Origin: Megalonaias nervosa
Lineage: Eukaryota; Mollusca; Bivalvia; Unionida; Unionidae
Reading direction: 5' to 3'
DNA length: 64,000 nucleotides
Assembly: GCA_016617855.1 (NCBI GenBank)
Contig: JAECUM010093736.1
Span: 21,063 to 85,062 of the forward strand
How positions within the stretch are numbered: the first letter of the stretch is position 1; each line of letters starts with the position of its first letter. Positions 12,276-24,777 of the stretch are shown in pieces. The notes under the pieces were generated by a model. It saw only the letters and a program-made list of their open reading frames with translations, was not told the DNA's origin and ran no database searches. The translations under genes were made by a program, and so were the position numbers.

Positions 12276-12854
12276 AGCTGATGACCACAACTCAAAATAG
12301 GGCCCAAAAAGCTGAAGTGTGCCCAGATTGAAACAGGAGAATGTGAAATAAATATTTGTCAAAGAACTGTGCAGCTAAGTAGAAACAATTGATGTGAACT
12401 CCAAGAATGTTGAGGAAAACTGGGCATACATCAGAGACTGTACTCACTTGCATCCAAAACCCTCAATCCTGCCACAGGTAGACATTGATGCTGACATATA
12501 ATGCCTGCTTAATGAGAAACATCAGCTGTAAAGGCATGTCATCTAAGACGGTAGGCTTCAACAACATTAATAGGAGAGACCTATGTGTCATAGTCAAAGT
12601 TGCAAATATAATGATGCTGATTTCAAATTTCAAGGCACTGGCTGACATTTTTGAGGATAAAACAAGTGATGTATCAGACTCTTTGATCACGATTTAATTC
12701 AAGAAGGCAAAGAGGAACCTATTTTGAATGTATTTTCAGTAAGTAAAAAAATGGGAGCCATACCCTATTTTAAATTATAAGTGAGTTCATAGGTTATCCA
12801 GATGCACAAAAATGAGACAGCAGCGTATATGGAGACTCACTTGTAAGATACTAT

Positions 12855-13155
12855 ACTTTCATGGCTAACATACACAGCAGATAGTGAATACTGTAATTCA
12901 TGGCTGCCATGTACATAATTGTAGTGAGAGATTACTGTATTTCATGGCTGCCATGCACAACATTATAGTGAGAGAATACTGTAATTCATGGCTTCCATGT
13001 ACAGAATTGTAGTGAGAGAGTACTGTACTTCATGGCATCCATGTACAGCATTATAGCGAGAGAGTGCTGTAATTCATGGCTGGCATGTACAGCATTATTG
13101 TGAGAGAGTACTGTATTTATGGCTGCCATGCACAGCATTATTGTAAAAGAGTACG
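12855..13155. repeat. minisatellite, unit about 46 bp
   Basis: Six to seven copies of a unit containing GTGAGAGAGTACTGTAATTC followed by ATGGCTGCCATGTACAGCATTATA. Confidence 0.93.
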
Positions 13156-13439
13156 CATTTCAAACTTCAATCCAGGTCAGTTTCTTTAGATGATGTCTGT
13201 ACCTAATGCAAGTGTAATACTGATATAAGATGGGTACAAAAGGTGGTAATAAATATATGTGAACCATAAGAGAAACATGGTGATATTTTTTGACTTATAG
13301 GAAAATACTCTGGTTTATAAATGTAATGCAGTTTGTTTCCAGTTGACATCAAGAAGAGCAGATGTCATGAACATTAGTTGTGACACAAAACTCTGAATGC
13401 ATGCATTCAGTGATATAATCACAGATTTCTTCATTTGGC

Positions 13440-13912
13440 ATTAGTTTTCTATGATGTTTGATGATAGTTTTGAACAATGTTTGATGATAGTTTTCCGTGA
13501 TGTTTGGTGATAGTGATGATAGTTTTCTGTGATGTTTGATAATAGTTTTTTACAATGTTGATAGTTAATTACAATGTTTGATGATAGTTTTCTATGATGT
13601 TTGATGATAGATTTCTGCATTGTTGGATGATAGTTTTCTATGATGTTTGATGATCGTTTTCTATGTTTTATGATAGATTTCTACATTGTTTGATGATAGT
13701 TTTCTACGATGTTTGATGATAGTTTTCTATGATGTTTGATGATAGTTTTCAACAATGTTTGATGATAGTTATCTACAATGTTGATAGTTTTTTATGATGT
13801 TTGTTTATAGTTTTCTCCAGTATTTGTTGATAGTTTTCTGTGATGTTTGTTAGTTTTCTACAATGCTTGATGATAGTTTTCTATAAGTTTTCTACAATGT
13901 TTGATGACCTTA
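13440..13912. repeat. minisatellite, unit about 28 bp
   Basis: About 16 irregular copies of a unit containing TGATGTTTGATGATAGTTTT followed by CTAC/CTAT. The array ends about 250 bp before the terminal exon of the zinc-finger gene. Confidence 0.93.
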
Positions 13913-14158
13913 ACTGACTCTTTCTTGCATTGCAGTTTGTGTTTGATCAAAATGTTTAGTTTTATTGTTGGGAAGGCTTTGATACAAATGTTTGTGTAAG
14001 CAAAACATTGTGGCTGAACTGCATGTTTGTTCTCTTGTAGAAATGTTCTACAAAAACTCTTCATGATATCCATGTCTTAAACTTCCCCATAAATAGAACT
14101 TGGATTTGTTATCATAATTTTACATACGATCAGTAAAAACTGAAATTCATGTTTTCAG

Positions 14159-14646
14159 AAACTGGTGGTTTTGGAAAGGTCCTGCCTGACAGCAGATCAG
14201 AACAACCAACCTTGATAGAGAAAGTTCAAATGGAAGCCATGCCACTTGTTTCTCCGAAGGATGTAGAAGATATGATAGAGAAAGAAAAGCATTATGTTAA
14301 AGGCAGAGTTGAGTCTACTAAAGAAGATGTTAAAATTGTCGTGCCATCAGATTCAAGCGACTTTCCTAAAATTGTTGCGGAAGATGAAGATCTGATATCA
14401 AATTACAAAGAGGATTCTTTGAATATAGATATGTCTGAGTTCATTTGCATTGATGAAATTGGTGGTGAGGATGCAGAAGCAAATGAAGACAGTCCTCAAA
14501 AGCAGAGTGCAAAGGAGACGGAATTCTCAGGTGATCAAGAATATGAAATTCAAGATGAACTGTCACTAACAAAGGATGATCAGAAGGAAAATTTTCTACG
14601 ATATTTTATTTGTATAGATGAGATTTGGGATGATGAGGGTGTTTAG
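14159..14646 (+). CDS. terminal exon of the C2H2 zinc-finger gene, acidic, with IDEI modules
   Basis: The acceptor ATGTTTTCAG ends at 14158. The exon completes the split codon from 4471 (Glu) and stays open to TAG at 14644-14646. The sequence is strongly acidic and contains two copies of an F-I-C-I-D-E-I module (near 14440 and 14608), each followed by an acidic run. Repeated acidic V/I-x-V/I-D-E-I/V modules are known from matrin-3/ZNF638-like nuclear proteins. The resemblance is by eye and unproven. A diverged duplicate of the last 125 bases of this exon lies downstream at about 14980-15121. Confidence 0.8.
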
Positions 14647-15480
14647 TGAAAATTTTGTTTGAGATGGCCAGAACTGATCTTAGGAATCATCACTATATAT
14701 GGACCATCCAAGTTGTTGGTGCAAAATAGTATCTCCCTTGATAGAGCTCAAACATAGAAGGGTGTCAGTTAGGTTCTTTGGCTGGAGCAGATGAAAGAAA
14801 CAGACCCTCAGGATTTTTATCTGAAAAACAAAATACTGTATAAAAGTGGTAATAGTGCTTGAGAGGAAATTTCAAATACAGCGATCTTCCTCCATAATGT
14901 AGTTAACTATTTTGAAATACCTTCCTAGAATAGTCTGAATTCCCAAAAGATATGGACAATTTAATATCATTCTGTAGTTTACGGAAATGCCAGGTGATCA
15001 AGAATATGAAATTCAAGATGAAGTCTCCTCACCAACAGAGGATGATCAGATTGAAGATATTCTACAAAATTTTGTTTGCATAGATGATATTGAGGATGAA
15101 GAAGAAAGTGAAGGATGCTAGAAGGAATAGGCCTTATAAGGGTGTGCAGTGATGTTTAAATTTTGTTTGAGATCATCAGAGCTGATCCTGGAAATTATCA
15201 CTATATATGTACCATACAAGTTATTGGTGCAAAATAGTATGTCCCTTGATAGAGCTCAAACATAGAAGCATCTCATTCAGGTTCTTTGGCCAGAGTGGTT
15301 GAAAGAAACAGACCATCAGGATTTTTATGTGAAAAACAAAATACTGTATAAAACAGTAATAGTGCTTCAGAGGTAACTTCAAATACAGCAATCTTCCTCC
15401 AATATGTAGTTAACTATTTTGAAATACTTGCCTAGAATAGTCTGAATTCCCAAAAGATATGGACAATTTAATATCATTCT
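14518..15480 (+). repeat. tandem duplication of the exon 3' end plus its flank, two copies of about 465-500 bp
   Basis: Copy 1 is about 14518-14979 and copy 2 about 14980-15480. They share the coding segment beginning GGTGATCAAGAATATGAAAT, then long matching noncoding stretches such as AAAACAAAATACTGTATAAA and GAATTCCCAAAAGATATGGA. Divergence is modest and includes small indels. Confidence 0.92.
14980..15121 (+). pseudogene. duplicate of the acidic terminal exon end (alternative last exon or relic)
   Basis: This is the duplicated counterpart of 14518-14646. It is open in the matching frame and ends with its own TAG (15119-15121) after an FVCIDDI module and the acidic tail EDEEESEGC. It has diverged at roughly a third of its codons but kept an open frame, the module and the acidic character. 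No acceptor was identified right before it. It could be 3' UTR, a relic, or an alternative terminal exon. Confidence 0.65.
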
Positions 15481-15580
15481 GTAGTTTACAGAGAATTTAA
15501 TATCATTCTGTAGTTTACAGACAATTTAATATCATTCTGTAGTTTACAGACAATTTAATATCATTCTGTAGTTTACACTT
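15455..15580. repeat. short tandem repeat, unit about 30 bp, four copies
   Basis: Copies of ACAATTTAATATCATTCTGT followed by AGTTTACAG. A single-copy version of the same 30 bases lies at the end of the first large duplicate (about 14957). Confidence 0.95.
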
Positions 15581-15584
15581 GTTT

Positions 15585-15870
15585 ACCAAGCAGTGACAGC
15601 TCAGAGCTACACTGTGTTGTATGGAGTGTCTGATTGATTTATGATCCATGGAGTTGCCACCTGCTATGAGTCCATCAAGAATCTTGTTGAAATATGCATT
15701 CTATGGTGATGCCACCGATTTACTTCTGACTGCACTGTAATATCCCGGTGTTACAAGTGGAGATAGCTCAGAGATACACTGTGTTGTGTGAAGTGTTTGA
15801 TTTATGACCTATGGAGTTAACGCCTGCTGTTAGTCCATCATGAATCCTGTTGAAAATGCAAGTGAAGCTA
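15585..15870. repeat. diverged direct repeat, two copies of about 110 bp
   Basis: Two similar segments (about 15588-15700 and 15755-15865) share TCAGAG.TACACTGTGTTGT and GAGTT..C.CCTGCT.T.AGTCCATCA.GAATC. No coding potential was seen. Confidence 0.7.
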
Positions 15871-15879
15871 ATCTGTGAA

Positions 15880-17400
15880 TTGGCCAGGTGGACTCCACTA
15901 ATGCCGGTGGAGTGAAGTGTAAGTGTCAGAATATAACAGCAACTTATGTCACCTAACTACTTCAACTGCACTTAAACTGGTTCTGTGACTGTTTTAATAT
16001 CATCATACCATTTTATGTGTACTGTACTTGATATTGTGAAAGATTTTGTATACAAGTGTTGTAAATTATGACAAGTTAAAGAACAACGAGTGAACAATTG
16101 ATGTTTTAGGTGATATCATTCAATGAAAATATGCAATCATTGTCTTGTCACTTTAACAAGTTGGTTCCTTTAGCAGCAGCCTCATCTTAAAACGTTAATA
16201 TTTGTAATAATCAAGATGGAACAGTAATATAGTCCACATTCTCTTTCATTTTCATAAATAAACAGAAACCTCCAGGGACCAACATCACTTACATCCATAC
16301 AAATCCTTGCATTGGTCGAGTGTATAGTTATGATATTTGCTGCCATTATATGTACACCCAAGTGGAAAAGGGGAGCACCTAGATTGTCTATTGCATACTG
16401 TGCCATTCGAGTTTTGACAAAATACTAAGTAGAAATAAGCAGCATGGACCCTGTTCTGTTTTGGTATATTATGCAATAGTGATGTGGATGTGCAGTTTGT
16501 GGTTGGATGTGCATTTTTGTTTTGCCGTTTATCACAAAAGGTGAGACACAGCAGTCACAATGTCTATCTGTCCAGTTGTCAACCACCAAGATTTGGTTCA
16601 AGTCTTTGATTTCTTTTCAGGCAGAATATTTCCTGTCTTATCATCAGATTTTGCCAACAAACCCATCCACGAGTGTGGATCAGTCGTGTACTGATTTGTT
16701 TTCTCCATTTTCTGCCAAGTTTGAAAATGTATACATGCTGATGGTTATGGAGCTGTTTTGATTTAAGGTGGCTTCAAAGATGAGAGGGTACATCCTCAAC
16801 CATGGCTGTAGCCAAAAACTGTTTAATCTTACTTGATGGCAAGGGAATCAAAGTTTACAATTCTTATAATTTTAAGTGAATCAACAGTGGTTCATGACAT
16901 CAAGGTAAAGATTCGATACAAATATTGTTAGTTGTGTGCAAGTTAAGATCATGTCCATATTTTATATTTGGGTGAATGGGGAACATGTCTATGGATAAGT
17001 ATTGTTTCCAGCCAACGCCGTCTGTTCTTTATATTACTGCAAAATTACTTTCCTATGGATTGGATTTCAGCCAAATTTGGCATGCGGTTTTATTTTGATG
17101 AGACTTTGAATGAGTTGAGATTTACAGCATTTCATTTAGAGAAGTTCTAGCCCATGTATACTGATTCTCTGTTTGGTATCTATTTAAGGCACTGCTGAGT
17201 GAATGGCAGTGAGCAGGATCAGTTGCCATACATCTGTTGTTTATAACTCCTGTTACATAAGATTTCAGCAGCTGTTCAAATATTAATGTGATCACATGTA
17301 TTATGTTAGGGATTTCTGACATAATTAACCTCTGTCAGGTTTTTCTGAGGCTGTCATAAAAAGGGGGTGTTGTTGTTTGGTATATTGACTTTAAAAACCA
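15880..17400. other. gene-free stretch downstream of the zinc-finger gene
   Basis: No coding-like ORF was seen. A segment near 17045-17130 (CAGCCAAATTTGGCATGC..., TTTTGATGAGACTTTGAATG) has a diverged relative near 55800-55860, so part of this stretch is old dispersed repeat. Confidence 0.5.
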
Positions 17401-17404
17401 TTTT

Positions 17405-17790
17405 GTAATAAAGACTACTTATGTTACATGTAAATGATATGTGTAATAAGACTTACATGCAATACAGCTAATTGTGTTACATGTAATAAGAATTCTTGTG
17501 TTACATGTAATAAGACTAGTGTTACATGTAATAAAACTATGTTACATTTAAGGAGACTACTTATGTCACATACTGTAAGACTACTTGTGTTAAATACTAT
17601 AAGACTACTTATGTTACATGTAATAAAACTACTTATGTTACATGTAATAATACTTGTGTTACATTTAATAAGACTGCTTGTGTTATAAGTAATAAGACTA
17701 CTTGTGTTAAATACTAAAAGACTAGTGTTTCATGTTACAGAACTACTTATGTTACATGTAACAAGACTTATGTTACATACTATTGTCAAC
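17405..17790. repeat. minisatellite, unit about 24 bp
   Basis: About 15 copies of TTATGTTACATGTAATAAGA followed by CTAC, with variants containing TTAAATACT. Confidence 0.92.
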
Positions 17791-18584
17791 CATTTGTTTA
17801 TTGCATTCTGTGTCCCTATTACATGTGGACTAATCAAACATTATTTTGGTCTTACAATGATGAAACTTGGTGTGTGGCATATCTCTTTGCAAATCTCATA
17901 ACTCTCATTGCCTTCATTATCAGTCCTTCACACCAGTCTGTATATTGTCAGCTACTGCAAATGTGCTTCTGTTGGTGACAGGGTTGATGTTTACAAATTA
18001 ATACCTTTTATGGTAATTAACTTCACATGTTGAAAAATGAATTCAATCAAGTCAGTGTACCATTTATGCAATTTGAGTGTTTTTTATTCATAAACATTAA
18101 AGCTGTACTTCTGACTCTGTTCCCCCCCCCCCCCCGAAAAATTGAATAGTAGGCCTAGTATGTAGAAACAAGATTTTAAAGTGATTCAATTTTAACAAAG
18201 TTTTTATTGTAAATAAGGCGATCAGCTGTTTAATTGGCTTAGTTGTCATTATCCAGCATTTTATTTTTCATGATTGATTTATTTTTTCAGGCTTGCAATG
18301 TTTGCTAATGCTGCTTAATTTCACTTTTTATGTTAAGTTTCACTTTGCTGAGCAAAGGTTAGCACTTGTTGGGATATGAAGTAAACAGATTCATGAAGTA
18401 GTAATAATTTGGTCAGGGATAATATCACAAACATCAGTCACTCGAATATTCCACCCAACTAATCCCAGTGCATAAGTTCTTTATTGCTCATGACCTCACA
18501 CTCATTAAAAGTCAAAAATGTGATGGTCATATATGATTTGAGCTTCTGAGATGTTCTGTTGTCTGCTGTTCAGCCATCCATTAG

Positions 18585-19330
18585 CACAAGTTCTTTTATC
18601 ATGACTCCTTCTAAACTACTTTGAGGATTGCCAGGAAACTTTATACACACATTCATCCCATGGTCATGTTGGTCCTAATAAAAATGATGCTGCTTACTTG
18701 TCTAAAATGGCCACCACAGTGGTTGCTTTGAAAATCTTGTTATCTCTACTGTCCCTGAATGCATGGTCGTATCAACATGGCATTTTTGCGACACAGCTTA
18801 TGCTGTCTAGCTGGTCCTAAATGAAAATAGTGCCACTCCGAATTTCAGTATGGCTGCCATAGCAGCTGGACCAAAACCATATTGTTGAACAGAAAGTCAT
18901 ATTGACATTGGGGTTTTCACAAGCTGCCTTGCCTGGTGCTCAGCATTAATAGGTTAGTGTTAGGACTGGTCAACCTGGTGTCAGGATAACATGACTGGGT
19001 GGGACATGATGCTACATGTCTGTAGCATGAAGCCCCAACGCTAGACATCACTATAAACTGCCACACTGCAGACATCGTAGTGATATGACTAAAATTGTTA
19101 AAGCTACATTAAAAATCTAAATCTGACACACACAAGAAGTCCTCTTATAATGTCTAGTTGGTCCTAAATGAAAAATGGTGCCGATCTGATGTCAAATATG
19201 GCTGCCACAACTGCTTTCTAAAAAGACTTGTGATCATTTCTCCTGGACAAAAAGTAATATTGCCATTGGATTTTCACCATAGGACTTTTTATAATGTTTA
19301 GTTGGTCCCAAAAGAAAAAGGGGCCCTGGG
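18585..19330 (+). repeat. dispersed repeat family R1, + orientation, with a SINE body inside
   Basis: The block is built from units containing TTTATACACACATTCATCCC, GTTGGTCCTAAATGAAAA, ATGGCTGCCATAGCAGC and AAAATCTTGTTAT. Related blocks occur at 20855-21230, 21860-23670 (inverted), 46430-46860, 48890-49710 and 53765-54290. Each unit is roughly 180-190 bp. No ORF was recognised. Confidence 0.85.
18915..19130 (+). mobile_element. SINE fragment (body and tail, no tRNA head)
   Basis: It matches the body of the SINE at 11925-12235 (GCTGCCTTGCCTGGTGCTCA, GGTTAGTGTTAGGACTGGTC, CACTATAAACTGCCACACTG). The tRNA-like promoter part is missing. It is inserted in an R1 repeat block. Confidence 0.8.
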
Positions 19331-20854
19331 GCAGTCAGAGGCACTTACCTTTAGAGATCACTCACACCTCACCTTGGCGACAGGTCTGCATGGATTCGAC
19401 TTTTGGCATGACCAGCTTGGGACATAAGAAAGCTTGCTTGAAGCTTCCCATGGGTCACTGATTTTTATAGGGCTTATACTCTGTCACAGTCGTATTATTG
19501 CTGAAGAATTGTTTCAACTCTAAGCAGTTAAAAGGGGGAAAAGGTCTCATCTTGGATTACAGGAAATTCTTTCCAGACAGTAGAGCATCGTACCCTTCAA
19601 GGGACTCTTGTTGTAACTTCATTTGTATTTCTTTATTTTAACTATGGAGTCACAGATTTACTGAATGGACACTTTAAAGTCTTTTCCACGACTACTTAGT
19701 CAATAGCAGTCTTGTTTGGCTGACAAGCTAAGTCAGGTGAGCAATATCGGGTTCATTTGGGCTTCTCAATATTTTATCTAAATTTATATAAAAGAAACTA
19801 TTAGTATTAATCATGTTCTTGTTGATTGATGTAGAAATGAAAACATCCAATGTATTATACATTTTTGACTTGCTGCAATGTTCCTTGAGCAATGTCGATG
19901 GAGTGTATGTTAATAGTGGAAGCATGTATGTAAAAAGAGCAAAAGAGGAAGTTGAGTATTCTTACCAGGAAATAGGATTTTGCTGGCTGTATGTATCAGT
20001 GAAGTGTGAAATGATTTAGCAAATAAAATTTTTTTGAACATATAAGTTTTCTTCTCCATGCTTGAGAGAGACAGAGAGAATCCTGCCTTATGAAATTGAA
20101 AATTCTTAATGGGCAATTTAAAAAATGCCTCACTTGACTAGAATTGTTAAAACTAAATTTTGGTACCTAATCATAGGAAAGATTAAATTTTTCTTAACCA
20201 TATAACATATAATTAAGGCAACTGTGAATAAATACGAGTCCTTCTGGATGGACACTGGTCTTGTGCTTGTTAATCTCCCAGTACTTGATGAAACCCCAAT
20301 TACAGCAAAACCAACGTGGGACTGTCTGGACATGAACACACAGCTTGTTTTGCAAAGCTTTGTAATATGGATATTGGAATTATTTAATCTTGTTTATCAA
20401 GAAATTTATATTTTGCTTTGTAAAATTCAATGATGGAACATTAAATGTCAGACAATTTCTCAGTGTTAAATTGATGTACTCACCACCTGGTATGATTACA
20501 GTTAAACCCTCTGGTTCACTAATCGGATTTTAAGCAGTGGATAAGACACTGATAGGAATAACTGTGACTAGACCAGAAGTGGACTTAGTTTAGTTAACCC
20601 TCCTTGAATTAAATCCATTAACTTGCCAAGAACTGCAGAAAAAAAATTTCCTCAATCTGGTGCTGTCCATCCATCCTGAGAATCTCTTTAACAAGACTGC
20701 ACAAAGACTAAACAACGGCAAAAGAAATTTGGTATTATTTGTATGCATTTGTAGAAAACCTGATTATATATTCGGGCTACTACAACAATTTTTAGTTCTA
20801 CTGGTTATTCACCAAAAATGCTGTTGTCTGTAGTCCTATATCTGTCCATCTATT

Positions 20855-21230
20855 TGTCCAAGTTTGTTATCACTACTCCTAAACTACTTGGATGATTACC
20901 ATTGAACCTGATACACACACATTCATCCCGTAGTCTAGTTAGCCCTAAATTACAGTAATACCGCTTTGACGTCCAGTTGTTCCTTAATAAAAATGATGCT
21001 ACTCTGATATCCAGTATGGCCACCATAGCAGCCATCTTAATTATTGTGTCACTTCCCATGAATGGATGGTCATAGGAGCATGGGGTTTTCACCGAGAAAG
21101 TTCTTACTTGCTATGTCTAGTTTGTCCCAAATGAAAATAATTCCACTCTGATATCCAATGTGGCCATCTTGAAAATCTTGTTTCACTGTTCTCCTGAATG
21201 GATGCTCATATCAACATGACTAAAAGACTT
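20855..21230 (+). repeat. dispersed repeat family R1, + orientation
   Basis: It shares CACATTCATCCCGTAGTCTA, CCAGTATGGCCACCATAGCA and CCCAAATGAAAATAATTCCA with the other R1 blocks. Confidence 0.8.
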
Positions 21231-21859
21231 TTCATGATCACTAGCTGCCAGCACTACAATCCCATGCACGATATAACATCAGGAGGCAGCCACTCATACT
21301 CCGTTCTTGTGCTGTCAAATGTACTAAGTAATGTCTATGTGGTAAAATTAGAACCCAAGTTTGTTACTGAACCAATGATGAAAATGTTTTAACACAAAAT
21401 TCTGCAAAAATATTAGGATTATGTCAAAGAATAAGTTCAATGTCCAGTTCAGTTATAATTTTCTAGACAAACTGAGTAGAAAACTTAATTCCATGGCATG
21501 TTGAAAGACAGCAGACTTTACTTTTTCAGAAGGTGTATGCTGATTTTTGACAATAGAGACTCGAAACAATCATGAGGGTAGGGGTGGGATGAGAGAGATG
21601 GGTGTATATTTACAGGAGCAAATTGCTTACTGTTCCTCTACTGTGTATTTCATTATGCAAGATGTAATAAAACAATAGCTTCGAAAGAAACCCTTGAATT
21701 ATTTTCATCCATCAATACCAGAACTAGAATGGGGAGAGTGTCTCATTGTTATCGTAAAGGCTCATTGTTTGTTGGATTGTTAAATTAATGGATTGGTTTT
21801 TGTTTTTTTAATGGATTGTTTCTTGAATTGTTAAATACAGGGAATGTTTGTTGGATTGG

Positions 21860-23670
21860 TAAATTCTTTTTAGGAATGGTGTTAAGATTTTCAAACTGGT
21901 TGCTGTAGCGGCCATATTTGATGTCAGAGCAGCACCATTTTCATACAAAAACAGCACAAAATGTTTTTTAGTGAACGGCTCATGTTGATATAACCACTGG
22001 TTCAGGAGGAGTAGGAATAACAAGATTTTAAAAATGGAACTATGGTGGCCATACCAGCTTTTTTCTCAGTTATTATCAAACAGGCCTTGGGATGAAAGTG
22101 TGTGTAAAGTTTCATGGCAATCCTCGAAGCAGTTTCAGAAGAATAGCTATAACTAACTAATGGATGGGCAGACAACAGACGATGGATGGACAAGAGATGG
22201 ATGAAGGACAACAGGCCATCCCACAAGTTCCTTCTGGTCTATTACCAATAGAGCTAAACAAGTCCGACACTTTACTGGACAGAAATAATTTCCAGGAATT
22301 CAAGATAAAACCATTCTTCCTTTTAACTTTCAAGTGTTGAAACCATCTCAGGTCTTTTTCAGTAATAGGCAGATTTTCAAAGTAGCTGCTGCGATGCACA
22401 TACTGAATGTCAGCTTGGCACCATTAGGACAGAGTAGACCTCATTAAAAGTCATTTCTAGAAAATTCCAAGTCATAATGATCACCCATTCAGGTTGAGTA
22501 ATGATAGGAAGATTCTTAAAGATAGTTGCCGTGTCATCCATATTGGATGCACGACTGTCAGTTTTCATTTAGGACCAACTAGGTATCATAAGTCAACTGG
22601 TGAAAACCTTATGTTGATATAGCCATTCATTTGGAGGAGTTGAGAGCAGATATAGCTATTCATTTGGAGAGGAGTTGAGAGCTGACATAGCCATTTGGAG
22701 TTGAGAGTTGATATAGCCATTTGGAGTTGAGAGTTGATACAGCCATTTGGAGTTGAGAGTTGATATAGCCATTCATTTGAAGAGAGGTTAAGAGTTGACA
22801 TAGCCATTCGGAGTTGAGAGTTGACAGCCATTCGGAGTTGAGCCATTCATATGAAGAGGAGAAAATATTTTCAAGATCTGGGGAATCAGATTTTCAAGAT
22901 GGCTGCTGTGATGACATCAGATCAGATTTTAAAAATGGCTGCTGTGATGATGTCAGATCAGCAACATTTTCATCTAAGACATACTGGACATCACGTCTTC
23001 TGCTGTTAACTCTACATGAATATGACTTTCTGTTCAATTGGAGCTGTGATAAGATTTTAAGATGGCTACCATGGTGGCCATACTGGGTGTCAGATCGTCA
23101 CCATTTTTATTTAGGATAAGCTAGACTTCACAAGAAATCTTTTAGTGAAAACCCTGGCTTATATGACCATCCATTCAGGCAGAGTATCAGTAACACTTTC
23201 AAAATACCATGGCAGCCATTTTGGATGTCAAATCACCATTGAGGGACCAACTAGACATCACAAGTCTTTTAGTAAAAGTCCCATGCTGATGCAACCATCT
23301 ATGTAGGATTAGCAATAAAAAGATTTTCAAGATGGTCACTGTAGTGGCCATATTGGATGCCAGATTGGCACTACTTTCATCTAGGATCAAACAGACATCA
23401 CAAGAAGTGTTTTCAATGAAAACCCCATGTTGATATTCCCATCCATTCATCAACAGCAACAAGATTTTCAAGACAGTCACTGTGGCATTCTGCACGATTT
23501 TCATTTCAAATCAGCATGACCATGGGATGAATGTATGTGTAGGTGTAAATTTCATGGCAATCCTCCAAGTAGTTTGGGAGTAGTGATAACAAACTTGTAC
23601 CAGGAGATGGACAGAAGGCATCAACAGACCATTCCATAACCACTTCTGGTACTTGACCAGTGGCACTAAA
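21860..23670 (-). repeat. dispersed repeat family R1, - orientation, long block
   Basis: At least six units read on the - strand, recognised by reverse-complement motifs such as AACAAGATTTTAAAAATGG, GTGGCCATATTGGATG and GGGATGAATGTATGTGTAGG. It contains the small tandem array at 22605-22850. Together with the + strand blocks at 18.6-21.2 kb it forms a large imperfect inverted arrangement. Confidence 0.85.
22605..22850. repeat. minisatellite, unit about 26 bp, inside R1
   Basis: Eight to nine copies of TTGGAGTTGAGAGTTGATAT followed by AGCCAT. It appears to be an amplification of the segment of R1 that normally reads TTGATATAGCCATTCATT. Confidence 0.9.
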
Positions 23671-23699
23671 ACTCCTTTTTCATGTGTCACAAAATAATA

Positions 23700-24660
23700 T
23701 TTAGATGTTTTAATTGTTCCCATAATAAAACTCATATAACCATCTACACACACATATCTTTATGATAAAGCGAATTATTTCATAAGATTTTTAATTTATT
23801 ATATTAACTTGTATACTACATGTATATGTTATTAACTTGTATACATGTATTTATAATCCAGAAATATCAGTTACAGATGTATTTTTTCCTTCTTTATGCG
23901 TAAGAGAATAACATTTAGTTTTTTTTAAATTATTCCCTTAACAAACCCCATACATTCATCTACACAAATCAAGTGAATTATTTCATCATTTCCACATATT
24001 CTTTTAAAAATGTTTTAAAAAAAATAAAAATGGTGAATACAAAAAGGTTAACAGTACACAACAATGATTTTTATGCAAATGATTGTATGAGGTTTCATTA
24101 TGGGATTGTTCATAACTGATTTTTAAAAATGGTCATGGTTTGCACGAATTCAATTTTTTGGGGCATCTCTAGTCCATTGTTTTGAGGATCATTATTTCAT
24201 CTGCCAATCCAAATATATTGTGAACAAACATATTATTCTATTAAGCAAATTCCTCCAGGACATGGGCCAGAAGAGTGATTTGTAAAGCCACACCCTATGA
24301 TGTAATCACAGAAAAAAAAACCCAGTCATTAGCCAGGTTTTGCACACCCCTGGTGTAGTGAGACTTTCATTCCACTTTCATTATGTTCTTTATTTGCAGA
24401 ATGATGGAAAAAGCTGCTTAGATAAAGGTTAGTTAAAAAGCAAATTATTTTCCAGACATATAATCAAATGTACATGCAGCCTATACTTTCCTAAACAGAA
24501 TTTTTTTTAAAGAAAAAGAGAAAACTTTCTGAGCTTTATTCAGACCTGATAATTTCATAGATTAATGAAAACCAATGATTTTTTTTTCTTCTACTTATTA
24601 TTCTACTGTGCACAACAAGGACATGTGCATCTAGATTTAAAAACTGATAATAAAACAAAA
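23700..24660. other. gene-free AT-rich stretch
   Basis: Only low-complexity A/T-rich sequence is seen here, with no coding-like frame. It separates the R1 repeats from the 3' end of RPL37A. Confidence 0.5.
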
Positions 24661-24676
24661 GATTCTATTTTTTTTT

Positions 24677-24682
24677 TTTATT
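24677..24682 (-). promoter_or_regulatory. RPL37A: polyadenylation signal of RPL37A
   Basis: AATAAA on the - strand, 31 bases downstream of the RPL37A stop codon, giving the short 3' UTR typical of ribosomal protein mRNAs. Confidence 0.8.
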
Positions 24683-24713
24683 ATGTGCACCTGTTGGACA
24701 GTTTAACAGTAAT

Positions 24714-24777
24714 TTAAGACTCCTTCATGTCTCGGAGACGGCGCACCTGACTTCTGACTGTGGCTGCTGCTGTTGTG
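24714..24777 (-). CDS. RPL37A: RPL37A exon 4 (C-terminal)
   Basis: The acceptor TTTCAG (ends 24778) is followed by C, completing the Ser codon begun in exon 3. It then reads [20 protein letters not shown] and TAA at 24716-24714. Confidence 0.96.

Noticed and set aside
16182..17322. Several 60-85 codon ORFs as small genes
   Set aside because: Low-complexity or mixed composition, no splice or family support, and no conserved partner in the window.
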